Positions 1 through 8,699 of a DNA stretch of 64,000 nt are shown here, one piece after another. The translations under genes were made by a program, and so were the position numbers. The stretch's first letter is position 1. Each line of letters begins with the position of its first letter. The stretch covers positions 186,001-250,000 of the forward strand of contig JAHBUC010000003.1 of NCBI GenBank assembly GCA_019638275.1, written 5' to 3'. The DNA is from Cyclobacteriaceae bacterium. GTDB taxonomy: Bacteria > Bacteroidota > Bacteroidia > Cytophagales > Cyclobacteriaceae. Under the pieces are notes generated by a model, which saw only the letters and a program-made list of their open reading frames with translations, made no database searches and was not told the DNA's origin.

Positions 1-46
1 TCGGCTGTTTCTAACCATATGGCATAACCGAGCCTTTATCAGTTAA

Positions 47-95
47 CCCTCCGTTTAAACCCTCTGTTTATTGGCAGGTTTGATAAAACGGAGGG
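47..95. repeat. Inverted repeat with 10-bp arms
   Basis: CCCTCCGTTT (47..56) is the exact reverse complement of AAACGGAGGG (86..95), with a 29-nt loop. The right arm is followed by ATAAA and the left arm is preceded, after a short interruption, by TTTATC. It lies in the 212-nt stretch before the first gene. It could be the 3' hairpin of a gene outside the window or a short repeat; no T-tract follows on the plus strand. Confidence 0.4.
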
Positions 96-212
96 ATAAA
101 CCTTGTTTCTTCAATTAATACTTATTCACCTGGTGGAAATCATTTTTTTACCCACAGTGCAATTCATTGTGCTCGTATTGAAATGCATTCAGCCAACTAA
201 AATTATCGAAAA

Positions 213-587
213 ATGAAACCCGTTATAAGCACTACAGATTATCATACGTTAAAGTCGTTAATTGCCAACTACCCTCCTCAACTGAAATCAAAAGAAGTGG
301 GGCAGCTGATAGCCGAACTCGGCAGAGCCAATATTGTAGCCGATGATGAACTTGAACCTGATGTAGTCAGGCTCAATTCGTGTTTCGAAGCAGCAGATCT
401 GGCCATCAATAAAACATGGAAATTAACCCTGACGCTCCCTGCTCAAGCCAATATTAAGGAGCAGAAAATTTCTGTTTTCTCCCCGCTGGGCATTGCATTG
501 ATTGGCTTCAAAAAAGGAATGACCATACAGTGGACAATGCCCGGAGGATTGAAAAGGATTAAAATTCTGGACGTCATCAACAATTGA
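213..587 (+). CDS. Rnk-like GreA/GreB-family protein
   Basis: 124-residue cytoplasmic protein. The C-terminal half (about residues 80-122) matches the GreA/GreB C-terminal FKBP-like domain: a hydrophobic strand, SPLGIALIGFKKGM, then the tryptophan/PGG segment MPGGLKRIKI typical of Rnk and related factors. The N-terminal part is short (DYHTLKSLI, then LELPxDVV-like residues) and lacks the long coiled-coil finger of GreA, which fits Rnk-type regulators that bind RNA polymerase. The ATG follows an AT-rich leader with no Shine-Dalgarno sequence, normal for Bacteroidetes. Family placement is fairly secure; the role in this organism is inferred. It is monocistronic, with a hairpin just downstream. 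Confidence 0.75.
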   Translation: MKPVISTTDYHTLKSLIANYPPQLKSKEVGQLIAELGRANIVADDELEPDVVRLNSCFEAADLAINKTWKLTLTLPAQANIKEQKISVFSPLGIALIGFKKGMTIQWTMPGGLKRIKILDVINN

Positions 588-599
588 TCTTATGCAGAT

Positions 600-644
600 G
601 TGCCACAAAGTCATCAAGGCCCAAAACCGATGCCTTTGTGGCAC
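600..644 (+). terminator. Possible 3' hairpin of the Rnk-like gene
   Basis: GTGCCACAAAG (600..610) and CTTTGTGGCAC (634..644) are perfect 11-bp inverted arms, 13 nt after the stop codon. No U-tract follows, so it may be an mRNA-stabilising or Rho-assisted end rather than a canonical intrinsic terminator. Confidence 0.45.
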
Positions 645-794
645 CTCGCGTAGGTGAGTAAGCAAGAAATCAACCGGTAAATGAAAATTGTAGGAAAATA
701 GATACAATAGACGGGTATATGTGCGCTTTATCTGCAAATCAAGATTATTTTAGAGGTTTCGTAGTATACAGACCGGTTTTGATTTTTCTTACTT

Positions 795-2555
795 ATGCCA
801 CTACCCGAATACTCCGGCACCCTTGGATTTAACCGCGCAGCACATCTGTTGAGGCGGGCATCCTTCGGGGCCACCAAGCAACAAATTGAAAGTTTTGCAG
901 CGCTTACCCCTCAGCAAGCCACAACCCTCCTGTTTAATCAAGTCTTACCCGATCCTCCGCTACCTGTTGATCCGGATACAAATCAGGTATGGACCATGGG
1001 CATTACCGATCCGGAAAAAATGGATTCGGATTATCAGGAGTATTTCAAACGCTGGTTTGTAGGCCAAATGCTTAGTGCCGGGGTTGATCCCAATCTTAGC
1101 CTGGCCTACTCCGTTCGCGAAAAGCTGGTGTTGTTCCTGCACACACATTTCACCGCCATCCAGGAAAAAATCAACAGCAGCCGGGCACTCTACTTTCAGA
1201 ACCAATTGTACCGCATGTTCGCCCTGGATGAAGATGCATTGTCTGAAGTGAATTTCAGGGAGTTAACAAAAAAGGTAAGCGTTGACAATGCCATGTTGCG
1301 TTTGCTCGATGGAAACCAAAACGTGAAGGGCAGCCCGAATGAAAATTATGCCCGGGAGTTATTTGAACTCTACTCCATCGGGCGAGGACTGGAAGGTTCG
1401 TTACCACCAACGCCTGGGCCTGGCGATTACGTGCTCTTCAAAGAACAAGACGTGCAATCAGCAGCACGGGTATTATCCGGCTTTAATTTTGACGACACCT
1501 TTTCCAACAATGATCCGGATACCGGTATACCCCGGGGGAGCATTCGTGGCACCACCCTGAATGCGTCCAGTCATGATAACGATCCAAAAAATTTCAGCGA
1601 TAGTTTTATCGATATCAATACTGGTTTGCCATATGTTATTCAACCCGACCCCACTTTACTTAATGGCACCAATCCAACATTGGAAAGCGCGCTGGACGAG
1701 ATCAGTCAACTGATCGACATGATCTACGAACAAGAAGAAACCCTTCGGCACATTTGCCGGAAAATCTATCGCTTCTATGTTTATCATGAAATTCCCGAAG
1801 CGCTGCACAACACCATCATTGCCGAAATGGCCAACACCTTCCGGTTGAATGGTTTCAAAATCCAGCCTGTTGTAGAAAATTTGCTGCGTAGTCAGCATTT
1901 TTACGAAGCTGCAGCCGGGGTTGATGACGATCAGTTTGGAAGCATCATTAAATCGCCACTTGATCTGATAGTAGGCACCTTACGGTTTTTCAATTACCCG
2001 GTTCCTGATATCACGGTTAACCCGGCAGGCTTCTACGAGGTTGCGGGTGAGATTCTCAATCTTGCGGACAATCAAGGCATGTCGTTCTATCAACCTTTTG
2101 ATGTGGCTGGGTATGATGCTTACCACCAATTTCCGGTGTACCAGCGCAGTTGGATAACCGTGAACTACCTGACAAGACGATATGAATTTATCAGAAGGAT
2201 GGTAAGCGAAATGGAGGAAGGCATGTTGAAGGTTGATGTCGTGAATTTTGTGCAGACAAACTTTGCTGCCGTTGCACCTAGTGCCCGTAACCTGATCATT
2301 GAACTGGCACGCAACCTGCTACCGGTAAGTAATAACCTCACATTCGATCCGGATGCTGACGATACGGCTACCATTACCGCAGAGCGTTTAAACTATTTCC
2401 TGGTGGCCTTTCTGGAAAACCCAAAAATCGATGACGACCCCGAAGGCGCCTGGAATATTCGCTGGACAAACGGATTCGATCCGGAAACCGTAAGGCGTCA
2501 GCTTGAAAATCTTTTTAATGCCATGATGCAAACACCCGAATACCAACTCCACTAA
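795..2555 (+). CDS. DUF1800 family protein
   Basis: 586 residues. The N-terminus (FNRAAHLLRRASFGAT) is the diagnostic opening of DUF1800 proteins, followed by the conserved REKLVLFLHTHF segment, NENYARELFELYSIG, and a C-terminal region with QPFDVAGYD. These proteins occur almost always beside a DUF1501 gene, as here, with 2 nt between stop and next start. Biochemical function is unknown; the family is generally envelope-associated. No clear signal peptide is visible at the N-terminus, so the export route is unclear. It heads a tightly packed unit of four genes (DUF1800, DUF1501, beta-barrel, lipoprotein) running to about 6.3 kb. Confidence 0.85.
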   Translation: MPLPEYSGTLGFNRAAHLLRRASFGATKQQIESFAALTPQQATTLLFNQVLPDPPLPVDPDTNQVWTMGITDPEKMDSDYQEYFKRWFVGQMLSAGVDPNLSLAYSVREKLVLFLHTHFTAIQEKINSSRALYFQNQLYRMFALDEDALSEVNFRELTKKVSVDNAMLRLLDGNQNVKGSPNENYARELFELYSIGRGLEGSLPPTPGPGDYVLFKEQDVQSAARVLSGFNFDDTFSNNDPDTGIPRGSIRGTTLNASSHDNDPKNFSDSFIDINTGLPYVIQPDPTLLNGTNPTLESALDEISQLIDMIYEQEETLRHICRKIYRFYVYHEIPEALHNTIIAEMANTFRLNGFKIQPVVENLLRSQHFYEAAAGVDDDQFGSIIKSPLDLIVGTLRFFNYPVPDITVNPAGFYEVAGEILNLADNQGMSFYQPFDVAGYDAYHQFPVYQRSWITVNYLTRRYEFIRRMVSEMEEGMLKVDVVNFVQTNFAAVAPSARNLIIELARNLLPVSNNLTFDPDADDTATITAERLNYFLVAFLENPKIDDDPEGAWNIRWTNGFDPETVRRQLENLFNAMMQTPEYQLH

Positions 2556-2557
2556 AC

Positions 2558-4264
2558 ATGAAGCGCAGAAATTTTCTTAAAAAAATACCACTTGCACTGA
2601 GTCTACCCTTTGCCATTAATGGTATTCCGTTAAAGGTAATGGCCAGCAACCCGCTTTCACGTTTAGCTCAGCAGGGCGACAGCGACCGGGTGTTGATCAT
2701 TCTGCAACTTCATGGTGGAAACGATGGATTGAATACACTGATACCGGTTGATGCCTACGATCAGTACTACAGCCGAAGGGCAAACATTGCCATACCGAAA
2801 AGCAATTCAATAAGAAGATACATTCCGCTTGACAGCACCTTACCGGCTGATGCGCAGGTAGGCCTGCACCCCGATATGCAAGCCATGAAGGGAATGTATG
2901 ACCAGGGAAAGATGGCGTTTGTTCAAGGCGTATCGTACAAGAACAACAACGGTTCACACTTCCGTGGCCGCGACATCTGGTTTATGGGAGGCGGCTCCGA
3001 TGATTATTTCTCCTCCGGATGGGTTGGCCGTTACCTGCAACAGGAGTACGCTCCGCTTCAGTATCCGGAAGATTTTCCAAACGAAGATATTGACATGCTT
3101 GACCCGCTTGGTATTGAAATGGGCAGCGATGTTTCATTGATCTTCCACCAGGAAGGAAATATTCCTACCTCGCTTTCGCTGAATGATCCGGTTGCCTTTG
3201 CCAATCTTGTAGAAGAATTAGAGGGCTTTCAGGATAAAGACATTGACCCGCGCGGTAAGGTGCCGGATTTTCTCAACAACTCTCCGTATGGAAAAGAAAT
3301 GAATTGGATACTTGGATTGGAGAAGAAATCGGATGACTACGCAAAACGGTTATATGAAGTCTTTTTAGCTGGTGGAGAAACATCAGTAACCTATCCAAAC
3401 ATTTATCCCTTTAATGCGCCAACCGGTAGTAAACGAAACCATTTAACACCACAGTTAAGACTTATCGCCCGTCTGCTTGCCGGTGGTTGTAAAACCAAAG
3501 TATTCATGGTAAAGATTGGTGGTTTTGATACACACGCCTCACAGGTTGAAAGCTACGACCCAACTATGGGCATCCATGCCGCCCTGATGTATCACATCTC
3601 CACCGCCATGAAAGCCTTTCAGGATGATTTGAAAGCGCGCGGGCTGGAAGATCGCGTGCTTACCGTAACCACTTCTGAATTTGGCCGCAGGGTACACTCT
3701 AACGGAAGTTATGGAACCGACCATGGTACAGGCGGACCAATTTTTGTTTTTGGTCGTGGTGTAAATCCCGGAGTGGTGGGCAAGGTTCCGGACATGACTA
3801 AGGATAACATTGAGATGCAATACGACTACAGGCAGATTTACGCCAACCTGCTTAAAGATTGGATGCTGGTAGACGAAGAAAAAATCAACAACGACATCTT
3901 TTTTGGTGATTTCATTAATGGTCCGAAAGAAGATGGCGGCAATTACGAGCCGTTGCCGTTGGCCGTTCAGGTAATCTCAAGTGTTGATTCGTTCGTGAAC
4001 CAACGATTCAGGTTAGATGGTTGCCATCCGAACCCGGCAAAAAATCAAACCGCCTTTTCGTTTATGATTAATACTGAAGGATTGGTACGTGTAGTTATGT
4101 ATGACCAGACCGGCAAAGCCGTTAAAACACTTATCAACAAAACGTACGAACCGGGTGAACATCATGTACAGGTTGACCTTACCGGAGTTCCGGCAGGATT
4201 GTATATTTATAAGCTCAACATTGGATCATTTGAACAAGCTAAGAAACTTATCGTAACGCAGTAA
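2558..4264 (+). CDS. DUF1501 family protein with T9SS type A sorting domain
   Basis: 568 residues. The N-terminus KRRNFLKK followed by a hydrophobic stretch ending near VMA is Tat-like. The body carries DUF1501 features: LILQLHGGNDGLNTLIP (about 45-62), HPDMQAMKGMYDQGKMAFVQGV, KVFMVKIGGFDTH, and the sulfatase-like TSEFGRRVHSNGSYGTDHGTGGP. The final roughly 80 residues (GCHPNPAKNQ...YDQTGKAVKTL...GLYIYKL...KKLIVTQ) form a type A Por-secretion sorting domain, predicting type IX secretion across the outer membrane. It is translated directly after the DUF1800 gene and abuts the barrel gene, so the products probably act together at the surface. Function of DUF1501 is not established; the alkaline-phosphatase-like fold suggests a hydrolase. 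Confidence 0.88.
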   Translation: MKRRNFLKKIPLALSLPFAINGIPLKVMASNPLSRLAQQGDSDRVLIILQLHGGNDGLNTLIPVDAYDQYYSRRANIAIPKSNSIRRYIPLDSTLPADAQVGLHPDMQAMKGMYDQGKMAFVQGVSYKNNNGSHFRGRDIWFMGGGSDDYFSSGWVGRYLQQEYAPLQYPEDFPNEDIDMLDPLGIEMGSDVSLIFHQEGNIPTSLSLNDPVAFANLVEELEGFQDKDIDPRGKVPDFLNNSPYGKEMNWILGLEKKSDDYAKRLYEVFLAGGETSVTYPNIYPFNAPTGSKRNHLTPQLRLIARLLAGGCKTKVFMVKIGGFDTHASQVESYDPTMGIHAALMYHISTAMKAFQDDLKARGLEDRVLTVTTSEFGRRVHSNGSYGTDHGTGGPIFVFGRGVNPGVVGKVPDMTKDNIEMQYDYRQIYANLLKDWMLVDEEKINNDIFFGDFINGPKEDGGNYEPLPLAVQVISSVDSFVNQRFRLDGCHPNPAKNQTAFSFMINTEGLVRVVMYDQTGKAVKTLINKTYEPGEHHVQVDLTGVPAGLYIYKLNIGSFEQAKKLIVTQ

Positions 4265-5149
4265 ATGAAAAAATTCTACCTTCTCCCCTGCCTGCTGTTG
4301 CTGGCGGGGCTAACCTTCGGGCAGGCCACGAAAAAACGAAAGGGAACGTTCAGCAATCCCGCACAAAATCAAAAAGAAACCTTTCTCGACAAGCAATGGT
4401 GGCTTGGCTTTAAAGCGGGTATGAATCTCTCACAAGTGCTGGTGGAAAAACGCTACTCAGCGCTTTCACCCGGTAATTACGATGCCTCTTTAACCGACAA
4501 GGGATATGATGATTTTTCAAGCCCTGGAACCCAGGCTACCCTGGAAGTAACCTTTTATTACAAAGGATTTTCGTTCAGTTTGCAGCCAGGCTTTAGACAC
4601 TCCGTATTCACATATTCCAACAATTATGAATGGACTGACCCAGAAAATGCCAACAACCGGCTTGAACTGAATTACCAGAATGAGCAAAAGGTTGATTATG
4701 CCGAGGTACCGCTCATATTCAAGTATGATGTGATCGGCAACAAGCTTCGACCTTACGTTCAGGTGGGTATCTATTATGGATTTCTTATCAATGCAAACAA
4801 GGCGGTTGAGATTTCAGGAACCGATTATGCCTCAGGCGGTGTAAATGAGTTTAGAAACGATCCCGTGATCATTGGCGCCAAGGACCTGTTCGCAAAAAAT
4901 CACTGGGGGCTTCTTGGCGGATTGGGCGCAAACTATAACCTCGGCAATGTGCGTTTAAATCTTGATATACAGTACCGAAAAGGCATGAGCCTGATCAATT
5001 CAACCGAAAATCGTTTTGGCAGCGACCGGCTTTCGGGTATTGGTGAAGCCATGGACGATATTAAACTTAACAACCTGGTATTTTCCTTCGGCTGTTTATT
5101 CCCGATGCGTTACCTGGCCAGCGGATTTAAAACCTTAGATCAACGATGA
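4265..5149 (+). CDS. Outer-membrane beta-barrel protein, PorT-like
   Basis: 294 residues with a signal peptide (MKKFYLLPCLLLLAGLTFGQA). The mature part has alternating hydrophobic/aromatic strands typical of small Bacteroidetes barrels: WWLGFKAGMNLSQ, GFSFSLQPGFRHSVF, VDYAEVPLIFKYDV, LRPYVQVGIYYGF and a terminal strand ending FSFGCLFPMRY. The phrase EVPLIFKY followed by PYVxVGxxYG is common in PorT/OmpA-like eight-stranded barrels. The ATG directly follows the DUF1501 stop codon. It may serve as an outer-membrane partner for its neighbours; substrate or ligand unknown. Confidence 0.7.
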   Translation: MKKFYLLPCLLLLAGLTFGQATKKRKGTFSNPAQNQKETFLDKQWWLGFKAGMNLSQVLVEKRYSALSPGNYDASLTDKGYDDFSSPGTQATLEVTFYYKGFSFSLQPGFRHSVFTYSNNYEWTDPENANNRLELNYQNEQKVDYAEVPLIFKYDVIGNKLRPYVQVGIYYGFLINANKAVEISGTDYASGGVNEFRNDPVIIGAKDLFAKNHWGLLGGLGANYNLGNVRLNLDIQYRKGMSLINSTENRFGSDRLSGIGEAMDDIKLNNLVFSFGCLFPMRYLASGFKTLDQR

Positions 5150-6339
5150 TGAAGCAGCTATTTTATTTATTTCTAGGCGCTATGCTGATGGTTTCTTGCG
5201 TGGAAGAAACCAACCCGGAATTTGATCAGAAATCGTTTACCAAGATTTACGACAACAATCTGTTTACCATCAACTACTTCCCCATCGATATGGTGCAGAC
5301 CGAAGATGGCGGCTACCTGATTTTAGGCGGGCGCAGACTTGAAACCCCAAGCTTCATAGGTATTTACCTGATGAAAGCCGATAAAGATGGAAATTTTGTT
5401 TCCGATGTTGAAGTGGATGAAAGCTTTACAAATCCGGTTGCACGACTGGCATTGATTAATAATACTTATCGATTTTTTTGTATGGATCCGCTTACATACC
5501 AGGTTCATTTAGCTCAAACCGATGCCAACCTTGAGGCTGTGAATATCGAACCTGTAAACGGAGCATTCAATTACCCCTGCGCTGCGCAGGCTGATGGTAA
5601 CTCATTTATTTTGCTCTCATACGATGATTTGGATAAACAGTCTGTATTGACAGTATTAAATGCCAACGGAAACGTAACGCAATCGCGTGCTTTTACTATT
5701 GGTGCTGGGGAAGATGTTGACGGACCGATTTTGAGACATTTTATGCGGATAGGAAGACAGTATCCGTTTGAAGTCGGGCGCATTCCGGGCGGACTTTATT
5801 ATTTCAATGGATTTTATAACTATACATTTTCTCTTGTATTCACCAACCTCAACCAGGATGGCCCCAATGGTGTTGTCAATGGTAATCAAGAAGAGGGTGG
5901 GTTAAGCGCTGTACAACCCTTGTCAGCTACAAAATTCGCTGTTGCCCGCTTTAGTTTTGACGACAACTATTTAGTTCCCAACACAACATTAAATCCAACA
6001 GGCATATCTTCCAGTGTTAACCTGGGTGGAAATACATTGCCCGAACTGGAACCTAATGCCCGGATCAAAATTCTGCGTACCTCCATCAACAACAAGAATG
6101 TGTTGGTATACGGAAGCAACACCCGATCAAAACAAATCGGGTTGTACTTTTACGATGAGGCCACCGGAACGTTTATCACCAGCAAATACCTCGGGTTCTC
6201 CAATCCGTTTGAGATTGCACAGGTAATCAGCACGGAAGATGGCGGACTGGCTGTGTGTGGCACCACCTATGTTGCCGGACGTTTCCCGCGCATTTGCCTG
6301 ATCAAACTTCATCCAGATGATTTGTCGAAAGTAAAATAG
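5146..6339 (+). CDS. Predicted lipoprotein, unknown function
   Basis: 397 residues. Signal sequence with lipobox MVSC (Cys18) predicts a lipoprotein. The segments EDGGYLILGGRR near the start of the mature domain and EDGGLAVCGTTY near the end resemble DGG-x-hhhG blade motifs of bacterial propeller-like proteins, so a beta-propeller is possible but not shown. The start overlaps the previous stop (ATGA at 5146..5149), indicating translational coupling with the barrel gene; a second ATG immediately follows. Last gene of the DUF1800-DUF1501 unit. No function can be assigned. Confidence 0.65.
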   Translation: MMKQLFYLFLGAMLMVSCVEETNPEFDQKSFTKIYDNNLFTINYFPIDMVQTEDGGYLILGGRRLETPSFIGIYLMKADKDGNFVSDVEVDESFTNPVARLALINNTYRFFCMDPLTYQVHLAQTDANLEAVNIEPVNGAFNYPCAAQADGNSFILLSYDDLDKQSVLTVLNANGNVTQSRAFTIGAGEDVDGPILRHFMRIGRQYPFEVGRIPGGLYYFNGFYNYTFSLVFTNLNQDGPNGVVNGNQEEGGLSAVQPLSATKFAVARFSFDDNYLVPNTTLNPTGISSSVNLGGNTLPELEPNARIKILRTSINNKNVLVYGSNTRSKQIGLYFYDEATGTFITSKYLGFSNPFEIAQVISTEDGGLAVCGTTYVAGRFPRICLIKLHPDDLSKVK

Positions 6340-6407
6340 CTGTTTTGACTTTAGCCGATACCCCTCATTGGGAATTTTTATGCACCTTCGTGCGATAGTT
6401 GCGTGCT

Positions 6408-7430
6408 ATGATTCGCATTCAGGAAAACGTACAACTTAAAACCTTCAACACCTTTGGCATCCGTGCTAATGCCCGTCATTTTGTTTCGTTGAACGCCAGT
6501 GATGATCTATTTGAACTTCAACAAACCGATCTGTTTAAGAACGAACCGCGACTAATATTGGGTGGGGGTAGTAATGTGCTCCTCACACACGATTTTAATG
6601 GCTTAGTTATCCACAATAACCTGAAGGGAATTAAACCAACCCACGAAACAGACGAAACCATAACGCTCAAAGTCGCTTCAGGAGAAGTCTGGCACCCTTT
6701 TGTAATGCATTGTGTGCAGCACAATTGGGGTGGCGTAGAAAATCTTTCGCTAATACCCGGTACAATGGGTGCCGCACCCATGCAAAACATCGGTGCATAC
6801 GGTGTTGAGGTACAGGAAGTGATCGATCAGGTGGAAGGTATTGAACTTTTAAACGGATCAGCCCGGGTCTTCAGCAAGTCTGATTGTCGGTTCGGGTACC
6901 GCGAAAGTATCTTTAAACAGGAGCTTAAAGAAAAATTTTTTATCTCAAGTGTTACTTTAACGTTGACCAAAAAAAATCATCTTTTGCGTACCGGTTACGG
7001 TGCTATTCAAGACACACTTCGAGAGATGGATGTCACTGAATCAACTATACAAGCGATCAGTGAAGCAGTCATACACATACGCAGTAAAAAACTTCCTGAT
7101 CCAGCTGTGATCGGTAACGCGGGAAGCTTTTTCAAGAACCCAACCATCACGCAACAACACTACACTTCGCTTAAAAGTACATGGCCCGGGATACCCGGTT
7201 ACCCTGTTGAAAATCAAATAGTTAAAGTTCCAGCGGCTTGGCTTATCGAACAGTGTGGATGGAAAGGAAAACGCGTTGGTGATGCCGGTGTTCATCAACA
7301 TCAACCACTTGTAATTGTTAATCATGATCGCGCAACCGGAGAAGAAATTTTATCACTTGCGATGAAGGTTCGCGGCTCTGTTCAGGAAAAATTTGACATC
7401 ACCTTAACACCTGAAGTGAACATAATCTGA
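6408..7430 (+). CDS. murB: UDP-N-acetylenolpyruvoylglucosamine reductase
   Basis: About 340 residues. MurB reduces UDP-GlcNAc-enolpyruvate to UDP-MurNAc with NADPH and FAD, the second committed step of peptidoglycan synthesis, in the cytoplasm. Visible motifs are NTFGI near the N-terminus, the FAD-binding GGGSNVLL (about 52-59), SLIPGTMGAAPMQNIGAYGVE, CRFGYRESIFK, GNAGSFFKNP with the catalytic Ser, and PAAWLIEQCGWKG. The layout is that of the E. coli-type (type I) enzyme. I chose the ATG at 6408 rather than an in-frame TTG at 6399 because homologues start just before the IRIQENV-like segment. Transcribed alone. Confidence 0.95.
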   Translation: MIRIQENVQLKTFNTFGIRANARHFVSLNASDDLFELQQTDLFKNEPRLILGGGSNVLLTHDFNGLVIHNNLKGIKPTHETDETITLKVASGEVWHPFVMHCVQHNWGGVENLSLIPGTMGAAPMQNIGAYGVEVQEVIDQVEGIELLNGSARVFSKSDCRFGYRESIFKQELKEKFFISSVTLTLTKKNHLLRTGYGAIQDTLREMDVTESTIQAISEAVIHIRSKKLPDPAVIGNAGSFFKNPTITQQHYTSLKSTWPGIPGYPVENQIVKVPAAWLIEQCGWKGKRVGDAGVHQHQPLVIVNHDRATGEEILSLAMKVRGSVQEKFDITLTPEVNII

Positions 7431-7507
7431 TCGAAAATTTTTGAACAGTTAATGTGATACTCGACTGCTAAAAAGTTCACACCTCCAAAAAATTTTTGCT
7501 AAAAATT

Positions 7508-7537
7508 TTTGCAGATTAATTTTTTGTTATAACTTTT
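7508..7537 (+). promoter_or_regulatory. Candidate promoter of the 22-residue peptide gene
   Basis: TTTG (7508..7511), 18 bp, then TAACTTTT (7530..7537), one base from the Bacteroidetes -7 consensus TAnnTTTG. Just upstream, AAAAATTTTTGC occurs twice (7488..7499 and 7501..7512), and the second copy supplies the -33 TTTG. The start codon of the small gene lies 33 nt downstream. Confidence 0.4.
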
Positions 7538-7569
7538 CACAACTTTTTAACCTTTAAACATTTAACGCT

Positions 7570-7638
7570 ATGGCAAAGAAAGCGAAAAAGGCAGCTAAGA
7601 AGAAAACAGCTAAGAAAGCTGCCAAGAAGAAGAAGTAA
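7570..7638 (+). CDS. 22-residue Lys/Ala-rich micro-protein
   Basis: A 22-codon ORF (ATG at 7570, TAA at 7636) made only of Met, Ala, Lys and one Thr, in repeats of the AAKK type, with 14 lysines. It resembles the basic tail of histone H1-like bacterial proteins, reduced to the tail alone. It sits between a candidate promoter and a strong intrinsic terminator, so it appears to be an independent transcription unit. The next gene also begins with a Lys/Ala-rich segment. Nucleic-acid binding is a reasonable inference from charge only. The alternative is that the RNA itself is the functional product. Confidence 0.6.
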   Translation: MAKKAKKAAKKKTAKKAAKKKK

Positions 7639-7663
7639 TTAGGTAACCCCTAAAAACTTTGCG

Positions 7664-7701
7664 AAGGGAAGTAATTTAGAATTACTTCCCTTTCGTTTTT
7701 T
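7664..7701 (+). terminator. Intrinsic terminator of the 22-residue peptide gene
   Basis: A perfect 12-bp stem, AAGGGAAGTAAT with ATTACTTCCCTT, closes loop TTAGA (7676..7680), followed by TCGTTTTTT. It starts 26 nt after the stop of the micro-protein gene. Confidence 0.85.
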
Positions 7702-7770
7702 ATAGCCTTCATTTTTCATCCGATTTAACTTCTTATTCACACGGTTGCGGAAATTTAATGGAGTGTATGC

Positions 7771-7802
7771 TTGCACTACGGTTGCGCACAGCCGTAATTT
7801 TG
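7771..7802 (+). promoter_or_regulatory. Candidate promoter of the H1-like gene
   Basis: TTG (7771..7773), 21 bp, then TAATTTTG (7795..7802), an exact TAnnTTTG match. It lies downstream of the in-frame ATG at 7758 and so supports initiation at 7821 or 7830 instead. Confidence 0.5.
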
Positions 7803-7820
7803 AATCATATTCAACAAAAA

Positions 7821-8147
7821 ATGACCATCATGGCTAAAGCAACGGCAAAGAAAACCGCTCCCGCAAAGAAGGCTGCAGCTCCACGCAGCAAATCAAAGGC
7901 AGCACCTGTTTCTATTGAAAAAGTGAGTGAGCAGGTTTTGCAAAAGTTACAAGCATTGAAAGCTGAACCTCAGTTACAAGCCGACATCGCGTGGTGCCTG
8001 GGTAGTTACCGGTATGACAAAAACCCAGTCGGGTTAATTCAAAAAGGCTCTGAAGCCCTTGCTGTCTTCAACGCACTTAAAGAAAAGAATGCTAAAGCTG
8101 TTCCTGCAAAACTGATAAGTGATTTGGAGAAGGCCCTGAAGGCGTGA
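7821..8147 (+). CDS. Small histone H1-like basic protein
   Basis: About 108 residues from the ATG at 7821 (MTIMAKA; 7830 is equally possible). Residues 4-32 are Lys/Ala/Pro-rich (AKATAKKTAPAKK) like eukaryotic H1 tails and bacterial H1-like proteins. The rest is a compact helical domain with conserved-looking LQADIAWCLGSYRYDKNPVGL, then a helix and LISDLEKALKA. I recognise this arrangement from Bacteroidetes small proteins but know no proven function; nucleoid or RNA binding is suggested by the tail. A longer reading from 7758 is rejected because a promoter match lies inside it. It converges with the dCMP deaminase gene with no gap. Confidence 0.7.
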   Translation: MTIMAKATAKKTAPAKKAAAPRSKSKAAPVSIEKVSEQVLQKLQALKAEPQLQADIAWCLGSYRYDKNPVGLIQKGSEALAVFNALKEKNAKAVPAKLISDLEKALKA

Positions 8148-8630
8148 TCAGATCATGTGCGTTACATTGGTCAATTGACCCGCGTATTTCTCAGCCTGAA
8201 TACCGAACCGGACCAGGAAATCAACCCCTTCATCGGAAGCAAGCCCCTTGTGCTCAGCATACGAGTTCAGGTAAATAACGCGTGTAATACCCATCGAATA
8301 AATAATCCGTGCGCAGGCCAGGCACGGTGACAGTGTTACATACAGGGTTGATCCCTCTACGGAAGTCTTATTCTTCACCGCATACAGAATGGCGTTCTGC
8401 TCAGCATGAATCGCCAGTGAACATCCTCCCTTTGAATCACGCGGGCACCCCACCTCAGGCCACTCTTCATCGCAATTGTGCGTACCCGAAGGCGGGCCGT
8501 TGTAGCCAATGGAAATGATACGGGTATCTTTGGTAAGTACGGCACCCACGTGGCGCTTAAGGCAGTGCGACCGCTTGGCAAGATTTACAGCCAGTTCCAT
8601 AAAAATATCATCGAAAGCGGGGCGTGACAT
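8148..8630 (-). CDS. dCMP deaminase family protein
   Basis: 160 residues. Zinc-dependent deaminase fold with the paired motifs HAEQNA (zinc ligand His75, catalytic Glu77) and SPCLACA (Cys103, Cys106). The insertion between strand 1 and the HAE motif contains GYNGPPSGTHNCDEE and a Cys/His-rich stretch typical of dCMP deaminases of the ComEB type, which make dUMP for dTMP synthesis. Length is normal for the family. It is encoded opposite its neighbours, ending directly against the H1-like gene, and is probably monocistronic. Confidence 0.92.
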   Translation of the reverse strand: MSRPAFDDIFMELAVNLAKRSHCLKRHVGAVLTKDTRIISIGYNGPPSGTHNCDEEWPEVGCPRDSKGGCSLAIHAEQNAILYAVKNKTSVEGSTLYVTLSPCLACARIIYSMGITRVIYLNSYAEHKGLASDEGVDFLVRFGIQAEKYAGQLTNVTHMI

Positions 8631-8699
8631 GCGTAGATTTGGGGTATAATTTAAAATTCAGTACGAACACTGTTATATTCGCCAAGTTAATGGTGTAGA

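Noticed and set aside
423..737. 104-codon ORF antisense to the Rnk-like gene
   Set aside because: Overlaps a well-supported gene in antisense and the hairpin after it; composition looks non-coding.
7758..7820. Longer N-terminus of the H1-like gene
   Set aside because: A TAATTTTG promoter match lies inside it, and the residues it adds do not resemble the Lys/Ala tail.
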